From assembly GCA_902798545.1 (NCBI GenBank), contig CADBWQ010000003.1, positions 1,125 to 65,124 on the forward strand: a stretch of 64,000 nucleotides of DNA. Direction: 5' to 3'. Below the pieces are notes generated by a model, which did not search any database, was not told the DNA's origin, and saw only the letters and a list, made by a program, of their open reading frames with translations. Made by a program: the position numbers and the translations under genes. Positions 53,464 through 60,146 of the stretch are shown in pieces. This DNA comes from Oscillospiraceae bacterium (GTDB taxonomy: Bacteria; Bacillota; Clostridia; Oscillospirales; Oscillospiraceae). Each line of letters begins with the position of its first letter. The first letter of the stretch is position 1.

Positions 53464-53910
53464 TCAGTCTTTCTGGTTAACGATCCCCAGCATCAGCAGG
53501 GTGATCGAACCAATACCGGTGATGACCTTGATACCGACAGTCAGGTTCATCCAGAAGATGGTACCGGAGCTGTACAGATCTCCGATGTTGCCGTGGGTGT
53601 AGATGATGTTTTCACAGAACTGTGCACCCGCGGCGATTCCCATCATGGCAAGTGCCACATAGACCACAGAGGCCAGGCCCTCCGCCTCGTGCAGGAGATT
53701 GAAACTGATCGCGTTAACGGTCGCCCGATAGCCGTTGGCAAAATAGATCATCAGAAACACGCCGACAATCAGCACGCCGCCCTGGAAGCCGCCGCCGGGA
53801 GACAGGTGCCCGTGCAGAATGATGTAGCACATGTACACCATCGTCAGCGGCGCAACGAGATTCAGGCTGTGGCCGACCACATGACGGATCCGGATGTTTT
53901 CATTCTTCAT
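53464..53910 (-). CDS. MrpB/MbhF-like subunit
   Basis: A 148-residue Na+/H+ antiporter subunit of the MnhB domain family with four hydrophobic helices; HLSPGGGFQGGVLIVGVFLM is the conserved loop. The ATG overlaps the preceding gene by 11 bases. Part of the antiporter-like module; no separate function can be given to it. Confidence 0.92.
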   Translation of the reverse strand: MKNENIRIRHVVGHSLNLVAPLTMVYMCYIILHGHLSPGGGFQGGVLIVGVFLMIYFANGYRATVNAISFNLLHEAEGLASVVYVALAMMGIAAGAQFCENIIYTHGNIGDLYSSGTIFWMNLTVGIKVITGIGSITLLMLGIVNQKD

Positions 53911-54262
53911 CCTTTGTCTCCTCCTTTCCGGCTTTCTTCGTAAAGAGGATAACCGTCGAGCCCGCGACCGCCGTGATCAGGATAAAGGCCTCGCCCATGG
54001 TGTCATAGCCACGGAAGTCGAAGACGATGGAGGTTACATCGTTCACAGCACGGCTCTTGGCCAGGTTCTGCTGTACAATGGCGGCCGCCGCGCCGTCTGC
54101 GGTTGAGTCGTCGTAGGAATCCGGACTCTGCTGCAGAACAGCCACCGGGACTGTCGCATTCTGTCCTTCATAGGTGCGCGGCATGACCGACATGCGGATC
54201 GCCGCCGTAATCCCTGCGAAAAGGATCACTGCAAGAGAAACATAGGTCAGAAACTTTTTCAT
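53900..54262 (-). CDS. MrpA-C-terminal-like/MbhE-like subunit
   Basis: A 120-residue membrane protein with an N-terminal hydrophobic helix (FLTYVSLAVILFAGITAAI), a polar loop with SRAVNDVTSIVFDFRGYDTMGEAF, the conserved part of MbhE/MrpA C-terminal proteins, a second helix (LITAVAGSTVILFTKK) and an acidic tail. In archaeal Mbh this is the second of two small pieces equal to the MrpA C-terminus. It overlaps both neighbouring genes (4 and 11 bases). Confidence 0.85.
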   Translation of the reverse strand: MKKFLTYVSLAVILFAGITAAIRMSVMPRTYEGQNATVPVAVLQQSPDSYDDSTADGAAAAIVQQNLAKSRAVNDVTSIVFDFRGYDTMGEAFILITAVAGSTVILFTKKAGKEETKDEE

Positions 54263-54513
54263 TTGTCGTCTCCTCCCCGAATCTTGATCAGAGCGACGAT
54301 GAAGATCAGCGGGGTCAGCGCCGCGCCGACTGCAGCCTCGGAAATGGCCACGTCCGGCGCATGCATCAGCAGGAATGCCGCCGCTGCAAAGAGGCCGGTC
54401 ACGCCGAGCGAAATCACCGCGCTCAGAAGCTTTTCAAAATGGACCGCGAGGATTGCGGAAACCACCAGTCCGAGGACGACCAGGAGGTCCAGGAGCACCA
54501 TTACATTACTCAT
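54259..54513 (-). CDS. MrpA-C-terminal-like/MbhD-like subunit (DUF4040 type)
   Basis: An 84-residue hydrophobic protein with the typical sequence HAPDVAISEAAVGAALTPLI of the MbhD/DUF4040 family, plus two or three helices. The start ATG 54513 follows GGGAGGGACTTCG; a longer frame upstream runs into the G subunit gene and is not likely. It overlaps the G subunit stop by 8 bases and the E-like gene by 4. Confidence 0.88.
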   Translation of the reverse strand: MSNVMVLLDLLVVLGLVVSAILAVHFEKLLSAVISLGVTGLFAAAAFLLMHAPDVAISEAAVGAALTPLIFIVALIKIRGGDDK

Positions 54514-54850
54514 CGAAGTCCCTCCCCAGATCGTCTGTTTCCATTTTCTTGTCCGGCCGGTAGCCATGGCTGTAGGCGCCTTTTGCAATCGCGTGAGAGC
54601 CGACCGGGTTGGTCACCAGGAGCATCAGCGCGATCACGGCAATCTTGATGGCCGAGCTGGCACTGTGCATAACCACGGCGGCATACAGAACCCCGCCGAT
54701 CGCCACGCCGAGTACCCCCAGCGTGGAGATGCAGGTGGATGCCTGCATACGGCTGAAGGGATCGGGCATCTTCAGGATGCCGATGGTGCCCGCACACGCA
54801 AACACCAGTCCGACAGCGATCAGGAGATCAACGATGATCCGAATCAACAT
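54506..54850 (-). CDS. MrpG/MbhC-like subunit
   Basis: A 114-residue subunit of the PhaG/MnhG family with three helices; TIGILKMPDPFSRMQASTC is the diagnostic segment. ATG 54850 is chosen, with GGGAGGTTCCACA upstream; translation is coupled with the F subunit (about 23-base overlap). It has a short charged C-terminal tail (YRPDKKMETDDLG). Confidence 0.92.
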   Translation of the reverse strand: MLIRIIVDLLIAVGLVFACAGTIGILKMPDPFSRMQASTCISTLGVLGVAIGGVLYAAVVMHSASSAIKIAVIALMLLVTNPVGSHAIAKGAYSHGYRPDKKMETDDLGRDFDE

Positions 54851-55112
54851 TGTGGAACCTCCCTTTCTTGTCGAGATATCTGCCGACCGCGATGGTATCG
54901 ATGATGCCAAACAGGCCGCAGATCAGCGCGATGTCCAGATACACGCCTCTTCCGCTGAAGAGCGAGAAGAGGATCATCGCGCAGCAGATCAGGATGTCAA
55001 CGTTGTCTCCAACGATCATCCGGTCTGCCGCCGTGGGTCCTTTGATCAGGCGATACAGGCATATAAACGCCAGCAGAGCATAGAATATCGCAAAAATCAG
55101 CAGGTCTGTCAT
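54828..55112 (-). CDS. MrpF/MbhB-like subunit
   Basis: A 94-residue MnhF-type protein with three helices; ICLYRLIKGPTAADRMIVGD is the family signature. Start ATG 55112 is preferred with GAGGAGGG and correct spacing; ATG 55118 is too close to the RBS. Its ATG overlaps the E subunit stop by 4 bases. Confidence 0.92.
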   Translation of the reverse strand: MTDLLIFAIFYALLAFICLYRLIKGPTAADRMIVGDNVDILICCAMILFSLFSGRGVYLDIALICGLFGIIDTIAVGRYLDKKGRFHNVDSDHR

Positions 55113-55630
55113 TGCCATACCCTCCTCAGTCCTTTTTCCAGCGTTCCCTTGATCGCCTCGCCGGCCTTCTCCGGCTCGGTTTCCTGAACATTGATCCAAT
55201 GTACATAGAGGTAATTCTGTCCTTCCTCTTCCGTGACCTCCATGGTGATGGTACCCGGAGTCAGTGTGATGGAGTTGGACAGAGCCGCAAGACCGTAGTC
55301 TGACTTCATCTCCGTCGGGATCTTCACAATACCCGGATTGATGTCCTTGCAGCCGCCGAAGCAGATCCGCGCCATGTTGAGGTTGGCTTTGATCAGTTCA
55401 CCCACAAAAGTGAAGCACCAGAAGCCGATCATGGCGAAGAAGTGCGAGGGGTTGAAGAACCATCCGGCATTCTCCCGGATAAAGAAGCGTGCGGTGAAGA
55501 GCGCGACCAGCAGACTCACGACTGCGCCCGCCACAATCTCCTCTATCTTAAAGGAAAAGTCCAGAAGCACCCAGAAGACAAAACAGACGATAAAGGTCGC
55601 CGCTACTGCGGGATATTTCGTCTTTTGCAA
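55109..55630 (-). CDS. MrpE/MbhA-like subunit
   Basis: A 173-residue MnhE protein: two N-terminal hydrophobic segments and the conserved ELIKANLNMARICFGG ... NPGIVKIPTEMKSDYGLAAL ... ITLTPGTITMEV region, all diagnostic. It is the first of the antiporter module genes, 29 bases after hypA. It starts the E-F-G order used by archaeal mbhABC. Confidence 0.93.
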   Translation of the reverse strand: MQKTKYPAVAATFIVCFVFWVLLDFSFKIEEIVAGAVVSLLVALFTARFFIRENAGWFFNPSHFFAMIGFWCFTFVGELIKANLNMARICFGGCKDINPGIVKIPTEMKSDYGLAALSNSITLTPGTITMEVTEEEGQNYLYVHWINVQETEPEKAGEAIKGTLEKGLRRVWQ

Positions 55631-55659
55631 GGTTAAGCTCCCCTTTCACTGAAAACTTA

Positions 55660-56001
55660 CTAATCTACAATCAGGTTTTCCACATAGAATTCCCGGCCGG
55701 CCGTCATCCGGATTGCCGTACTGCCGCAGACCGGGCAGCATGCCGCGTGTTTTTCGGGAGTCCCGTGAAACCCGCAGTCTGCACATTCGAATTCGGCCTT
55801 CACCGTCTTCATGACGAGCCTTGCGCCCTCCGCTGCGGTCTCCTTTGCCACCAGAGGAAAAAACTCCTCAATACAGCTCGGGATCACGCCGGAATACTCC
55901 CCGATGCACAGATCAATCTCCAGCACACGGGCAAAGGCGCTCTTTTTCTGCTCGGATGAGACGATGCTGAGAATTCCTTCGGTTAATGCCAGTTCGTGCA
56001 T
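55660..56001 (-). CDS. hypA: Hydrogenase nickel metallochaperone HypA
   Basis: A 113-residue nickel-binding protein. Start MHELALTEGILSIV with the His2 that binds nickel, and a zinc site of two CxxC pairs (C73/C76 in FECADCG and C89/C92 in CPVCGS). It would deliver Ni to the large subunit, usually with the GTPase HypB, which is not present in the window. Its ATG overlaps the large-subunit stop by one base and it is followed by the antiporter genes, so it is inside the structural operon and not with the other hyp genes. Confidence 0.94.
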   Translation of the reverse strand: MHELALTEGILSIVSSEQKKSAFARVLEIDLCIGEYSGVIPSCIEEFFPLVAKETAAEGARLVMKTVKAEFECADCGFHGTPEKHAACCPVCGSTAIRMTAGREFYVENLIVD

Positions 56002-57083
56002 TACCTGTCAAGGCAGCTGAAGCACGGGTCAATGCTGGCAATGATCAGTCCCGCGTCCGCGACGGTATTGTTCCGCAGCATATGCGGCACCGTCGGCGTG
56101 TTCTTGAAGCTCGGGACATGGATGCTGATGCGGTAGTTGTTCAGGCTGTCATTGCCGACCAGCATGTAGCTCAGCTGTCCGCGCGGGGCTTCATGGCGCT
56201 TTACCGTCTGTCCCGCTTTGATCTTCGGGAGCTTGTTGCCGAGGTTGATGGGACCTTCCGGCAGGTTCTCGAGCGCCTGGCGGATGATTTTGATGCTCTC
56301 ATAGCATTCGAGGGCGCGGACCACCACGCGGGCGAACACATCGCCGCTCTCCACAACCGGAATATCAAAGTCGAAATCGCCGTAGGCGCTGTACGGGGCA
56401 TCACGCCGCACGTCGATGTCCACACCGGAGGCACGGGCATGAGGACCGATGGCGCCAAGCCGGAGCGCATCCTCTCTGGTCAGAACGCCGACGCCTTTGG
56501 TGCGCATGGCGATGGTCTTGTCCGTCAGGGCGATCTCCGTGATACGGTCCAGGGGCGCTTTCAGCTTGTCGCAGGCTTCCAGCATCCGCCGCCGCAGATC
56601 GTCGGAGACATCGCGGCGCGCACCGCCGACCGTGCACATGGCATAGTTGACGCGGTTGCCGGTAAGCTCTTCCAGGAGATCCATGACCAGTTCACGTTCA
56701 TCCCAGATATGCATAAACATGCTGTCGTGGCCGATGATGTGGCAGGCGATGCCCAGCCAGAGGAAGTGGGAGTGCAGTCTTTCCAGCTCCGCCGTGATCA
56801 CACGGATGTACTCACCGCGTTTTGGAACTTCCAGGCCGTTCAGATCCTCGACGCACATGGCGTATGTAAACGCATGGGAGTGAGAGCAGATCCCGCAGAC
56901 ACGCTCCACCAGGACCAGGGTCTGGATCGCGTTGCGCTCGGTTGCAAGCTTCTCGATACCGCGGTGATTGTAACCGACGAACACTTCCGCGTCCTTGATG
57001 ATTTCACCCTCGGTATAGAGCTTTGCATGGATCGGCTCTTCCAGTGCAGGATGGTACGGGCCGATGGGAACGATATAGCTCAT
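56001..57083 (-). CDS. [NiFe] hydrogenase large subunit, group 4 (MbhL/EchE-like)
   Basis: A 360-residue catalytic subunit. All four Ni-Fe cysteines are present: RVCGICSHSH (C63, C66) and the C-terminal DPCFSCLDR (C354, C357). This separates it from NuoD of complex I, where they are lost. Other family parts are GPYHPAL, EVFVGYNHRGIEKL, ELERLHSHFLWLG and GPINLGNKLPKIKAGQ. The chain ends directly at the ligand motif, so there is no C-terminal extension to be removed by a maturation protease. It lies between the NuoC-like and hypA genes, overlapping both (4 and 1 bases). It would reduce protons to H2 with ferredoxin electrons. Confidence 0.95.
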   Translation of the reverse strand: MSYIVPIGPYHPALEEPIHAKLYTEGEIIKDAEVFVGYNHRGIEKLATERNAIQTLVLVERVCGICSHSHAFTYAMCVEDLNGLEVPKRGEYIRVITAELERLHSHFLWLGIACHIIGHDSMFMHIWDERELVMDLLEELTGNRVNYAMCTVGGARRDVSDDLRRRMLEACDKLKAPLDRITEIALTDKTIAMRTKGVGVLTREDALRLGAIGPHARASGVDIDVRRDAPYSAYGDFDFDIPVVESGDVFARVVVRALECYESIKIIRQALENLPEGPINLGNKLPKIKAGQTVKRHEAPRGQLSYMLVGNDSLNNYRISIHVPSFKNTPTVPHMLRNNTVADAGLIIASIDPCFSCLDR

Positions 57084-57505
57084 GCTTTCACCTCCTCTTC
57101 GGCCGGCTTTGCATTGCCGAGATTCTTCTCCACCAGTTCTTTCAGCGGAGTCACCATGATCTGGCCCTTTCCCTGGGTCTCGAGCATGTCTTCCGGCAGG
57201 AAGAGCCGTTTGGAAACATCCAGACCTTCAAATGTGAAGCCGAACAGCTCGTTCAGCTCTCTCTCCGGCCAGGTTGCTGCCTCGCAGTAGATCTCTCCGA
57301 TGGAAGGGAAGCTCGTCTCTCCGACCACGTGATAGCTCTCCACGATCGGGTCGACGGCATAATCCCATGAGACATCCGGCCGACCGTCCTTGTCGATCAG
57401 GCCGTGGATCATCACGAGATATCTTCCCGCCTTCTTCATTCTCTCCGCGAGGGGCAGGACTTCATCTTTGCTGATGTCAATCCTCTTGTACTCCTGCAAG
57501 TTCAT
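57080..57505 (-). CDS. Hydrogenase 30-kDa-type subunit (NuoC/MbhK/EchD-like)
   Basis: A 141-residue subunit of the complex I 30-kDa family; segments are YHVVGETSFPSIGEIYCEAATWPERELNELFGF (shortened here to its recognisable parts SFPSIGEIY and WPERELNELFGF) and FEGLDVSKRLFLPEDM. It holds the large subunit in place. ATG 57505 is chosen (GGAGAGGTG just before), and it begins the structural operon; the region 57506-57610 upstream carries an inverted repeat and perhaps a promoter. The C-terminus is rich in Lys and Glu, without a further domain. Confidence 0.9.
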   Translation of the reverse strand: MNLQEYKRIDISKDEVLPLAERMKKAGRYLVMIHGLIDKDGRPDVSWDYAVDPIVESYHVVGETSFPSIGEIYCEAATWPERELNELFGFTFEGLDVSKRLFLPEDMLETQGKGQIMVTPLKELVEKNLGNAKPAEEEVKA

Positions 57506-57584
57506 CACCTCTCCAATCCTTCTTCTACGCTCCGCCAAAAGGCGGATTGCAGACTATACTATGGAATTGCTTTGATCTATGAGA

Positions 57585-57600
57585 ACAGGTATAAACCTGT
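57585..57600. promoter_or_regulatory. Perfect inverted repeat before the hydrogenase structural operon
   Basis: ACAGGT-ATAA-ACCTGT is a 6+4+6 palindrome about 80 bases upstream of the NuoC-like gene and 11 bases downstream of the hypE stop codon. A second small hairpin TCCGCC-AAAA-GGCGGA lies near 57534-57547. It could be an operator for a metal- or redox-type regulator, or a weak terminator of hypE. Confidence 0.4.
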
Positions 57601-57610
57601 GATCTCCCGT

Positions 57611-58609
57611 TTAACAGATTCTGGGCAGCTGGGCGCCGGCCAGTTTCTGCAGGATTCTCCTGCCGCCGAGTTCTGTGCGCATCACCACGCGACCTGCCGC
57701 GTCTTCTGTCACATGACCGATGATCGCCGCGTTCTCCCCTTCCGGGAGCTCCCGCATGGCCGCAAGCAGGTCTTCCGCGTCTTCCCCGGCGCAGATACAG
57801 ACCAGCTTTCCCTCATTGGCGCAGTATACCGGCTCCAAGCCCAGCATGTCGCACGCCGCCTGCACCGCCGGCCGCACCGGAATCGCTGTTTCCTGCAGTT
57901 CGATTCCAAAGGGCCGTCCTTCCGTGAATTCGTTCAGCGTTGTCGCGAGACCTCCACGGGTGGGATCGCGCAGGATGCGCACCGCCGCGCCCGAAGAGAG
58001 CATCGCTTCCGCGAGGTGGTGCAGCGCCGCGCAGTCTGAGCGGATCTCTCCGTCCATCATTCCGCTTCGGGCAAGCATGATCGCGGTCCCGTGATCCCCT
58101 ACCGTGCCGGATACGAGTACTGCGTCCCCCGGTCTCACCGTGTCAAGCCCCGGGATCCTGTATTTCTGATACCCGATGCCCGCCGTGTTGATATAGAGCT
58201 TGTCGCCCCGCCCCCGGTCGACCACCTTCGTGTCCCCGGTGACAATCTGCACTCCGGCAGCTTTTGCCGCGTCACTCATCGAACGCAGGATCTGTTCCAG
58301 CGTCTTCCGTTCCAGTCCTTCCTCGATGATCAGGGCACAGCTCAGGAACTTCGGTTCGGCGCCGCACATGGCGATGTCGTTGACCGTCCCGCAGACTGCG
58401 AGCTTCCCGATGTCTCCGCCGGGGAATACGATCGGGTCCACGACGAAGCTGTCTGTCGAAAAGGCCAGCGTCCCGCTGCCGGGGATCAGGGCACCGTCTC
58501 CCAGTGCGCTCAGTGCCGGGTTATCGAAATCCGGCAGAATCAGCTGTTCAATCAGGCGCGAGGTCTTTTTTCCCCCGCTGCCGTAATCCAGCGTTATGAT
58601 CTCATCCAT
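57611..58609 (-). CDS. hypE: Hydrogenase maturation protein HypE
   Basis: A 332-residue AIR-synthase-like protein that dehydrates the carbamoyl group on its C-terminal cysteine to make the cyanide ligand of the Fe site. Starts MDEIITLDYGSGGKKTSRLI; FSTDSFVVDPIVFPGGDIG and ATP-binding DPTRGGLATTLNEF of the family; the chain ends LPRIC, the required modified C-terminus. ATG 58609 is chosen; the preceding frame extends further up but overlaps hypD. It starts 4 bases after the hypD stop. Confidence 0.95.
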   Translation of the reverse strand: MDEIITLDYGSGGKKTSRLIEQLILPDFDNPALSALGDGALIPGSGTLAFSTDSFVVDPIVFPGGDIGKLAVCGTVNDIAMCGAEPKFLSCALIIEEGLERKTLEQILRSMSDAAKAAGVQIVTGDTKVVDRGRGDKLYINTAGIGYQKYRIPGLDTVRPGDAVLVSGTVGDHGTAIMLARSGMMDGEIRSDCAALHHLAEAMLSSGAAVRILRDPTRGGLATTLNEFTEGRPFGIELQETAIPVRPAVQAACDMLGLEPVYCANEGKLVCICAGEDAEDLLAAMRELPEGENAAIIGHVTEDAAGRVVMRTELGGRRILQKLAGAQLPRIC

Positions 58610-58613
58610 TCTG

Positions 58614-59687
58614 TTAATCTTCCTGGTATTTATATGCCGCCGCGCAGGCGCCCTCCGAGGACACCATGCAGGGTCCCACCGGATCTTCCGGCGTGCAGAT
58701 TTTTCCAAACAGCGGGCACTGTCGCGGGCGGATCTTTCCCGTGATCACATCGCCGCATCGGCAGCCGTTCGGAAGCGCCGGCTTTCCCGCCTGTATGGAA
58801 AAACGCTTCCCGGCGTCATATGCTTCAAGCTCTTTGCGAAGCCCGAACCCGCTGTCCGGGATCTCGCCCAGGCCGCGCCAGCGTGCGGTTTCCAGCTCAA
58901 AACTCTGCTCCAGCATCCTCCGGGCCAGCGGGTTTCCTTCCGGTCTTACGGCTCTGGGGTATGCGTTCTGGATTTTCGCCTCTCCCGCAGCGATCTGCTT
59001 GAGGAGCAGATACACCGCCGTCAGGATTTCCTCCGGTTCAAATCCGCCGATCACGCCCGGCATTCCATACTCCGTCGGAAGAAACTGAAATCCCGTTTCG
59101 CCGATGATCGTCGCCACATGGCCCGGGCATAAAAATCCGTTGACCGAAAAGCCTTCCATCGCCATCAGAGCCCTGAGCGCTGGCTCCACCGACTTCAGCA
59201 TCGAATACACCGTAAAGTTCTTCAGTCCCCGTTCCTTCGCGGTCAGAACCGCCGCCGCGGTCCCCGGCGCCGTGGTCTCAAAGCCGATTCCAAGGAAAAC
59301 GACCTGTTTTCCCGGCTCCTGTGCCGCAGTCTCCAGCGCATCCATCGGGGAATACACGATTCTCACATCTGCGCCGAGGGCACGGCGCCGGAGCAGGCTG
59401 TCACCTTTCCGGCTGCCGGGGACACGCAGCATGTCGCCATAGCTGGTCAGGATTACATCCTTCTCCATGGCCAGGTCCAGAACCGCGTCGATGTCCTCCG
59501 GCGGAGTCACGCACACCGGGCACCCCGGTCCGGAAATCAGCTGAATGTGCTCCGGGAGCAGACTCCGGATCCCCGCTTCGGCAATCGCCATGGTATGGGT
59601 CCCGCAGACCTCCATGATCCGGGTCTCGCCCAGCGGAAGCGCCGCGATGCCTTCCAGGAGCTTCCTGCAATTCTCATCGGAGCGCAT
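58614..59687 (-). CDS. hypD: Hydrogenase maturation protein HypD
   Basis: A 357-residue iron-sulfur protein that works with HypC as scaffold of the Fe(CN)2CO unit. Typical sequences: IMEVCGTHTMAIAEAGIRSLLP, ISGPGCPVCVTP, GFETTAPGTAAA and a C-terminal cysteine-rich region (NGCRCGDVITGKIRPRQCPLFG) binding the [4Fe-4S] cluster. ATG 59687 has GGGAGGAGCTGCAGG in front and overlaps the hypC 3' end by 14 bases. Confidence 0.95.
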   Translation of the reverse strand: MRSDENCRKLLEGIAALPLGETRIMEVCGTHTMAIAEAGIRSLLPEHIQLISGPGCPVCVTPPEDIDAVLDLAMEKDVILTSYGDMLRVPGSRKGDSLLRRRALGADVRIVYSPMDALETAAQEPGKQVVFLGIGFETTAPGTAAAVLTAKERGLKNFTVYSMLKSVEPALRALMAMEGFSVNGFLCPGHVATIIGETGFQFLPTEYGMPGVIGGFEPEEILTAVYLLLKQIAAGEAKIQNAYPRAVRPEGNPLARRMLEQSFELETARWRGLGEIPDSGFGLRKELEAYDAGKRFSIQAGKPALPNGCRCGDVITGKIRPRQCPLFGKICTPEDPVGPCMVSSEGACAAAYKYQED

Positions 59688-59895
59688 CCTGCAGCTCCTC
59701 CCAGGTTTCCAGGTCCTCAAGCGCCTGCTCCTCCGGCAGCCGCTCAATCGCAAACCCCGCATGCACCATCACATAGTCGCCGAGCTTCGGCTCCGGAATA
59801 AAGTCCACCCGGACCGCGCGGCGCATGCCGAGCGCTTCTCCGACCGCGTCATTTCCGTTTATTTCAATGAGTTTCAGTGGAACCGCCAGACACAT
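59674..59895 (-). CDS. hypC: Hydrogenase maturation chaperone HypC
   Basis: A 73-residue protein that starts MCLAVPLKLIEI, with the essential N-terminal cysteine exposed after removal of methionine, and GDYVMVHAGFAIERL of the family. It carries the Fe(CN)2CO unit with HypD to the large subunit precursor. First gene of hypCDE; a promoter lies at 59967-59995. Confidence 0.94.
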   Translation of the reverse strand: MCLAVPLKLIEINGNDAVGEALGMRRAVRVDFIPEPKLGDYVMVHAGFAIERLPEEQALEDLETWEELQDALR

Positions 59896-59966
59896 GGTTT
59901 CTACTCTCTCTGAATCCAGAATATATTATGTAAATTACTGGTCTTTCACCAGAACATTCGTAGCTT

Positions 59967-59995
59967 ACTATATACCTTTTTCCCTTTTTTATCAA
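59967..59995 (-). promoter_or_regulatory. Promoter of hypCDE (and possibly the hydrogenase operon)
   Basis: On the minus strand TTGATA (59990-59995), 17-base spacer and TATAGT (59967-59972), about 72 bases upstream of the hypC ATG in an AT-rich stretch. The 59896-60103 gap otherwise has no clear gene. Confidence 0.55.
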
Positions 59996-60103
59996 TAGCT
60001 TTCGCTTTGAATCCTTGAATATTTCTAAACTAACTTTGCAGCAAATCGAATGCTTTTTCATTACAATTCGCTCTTCCAGGTACAAAATGCAGCCTGATTG
60101 CAG

Positions 60104-60137
60104 AACCCACAGGCAGATCTGATTCTGCCTGTGGGTT
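60104..60137. terminator. Hairpin downstream of hypF
   Basis: The stem AACCCACAGGCAGA (60104-60117) / TCTGCCTGTGGGTT (60124-60137) is a 14-bp perfect repeat with six-base loop, ten bases after the hypF stop. The T-run is poor (CTGCAATC on the minus side), so termination efficiency is unclear. Confidence 0.6.
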
Positions 60138-60146
60138 TCAATCTCT

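Noticed and set aside
51135..55630. Independent Mrp Na+/H+ antiporter operon
   Set aside because: No full MrpA is present, and the antiporter-type genes run directly into NuoH-, NuoB- and ferredoxin-type genes with small gaps, so they are part of the hydrogenase.
48723..57505. Complex I (NADH dehydrogenase) operon
   Set aside because: The large subunit keeps all four Ni-Fe cysteines, hyp genes are adjacent, and no NADH-module genes (NuoE, F, G) are present.
59864..60085. 73-residue minus-strand open frame upstream of hypC
   Set aside because: It overlaps the hypC start and covers the predicted promoter; no family resemblance.
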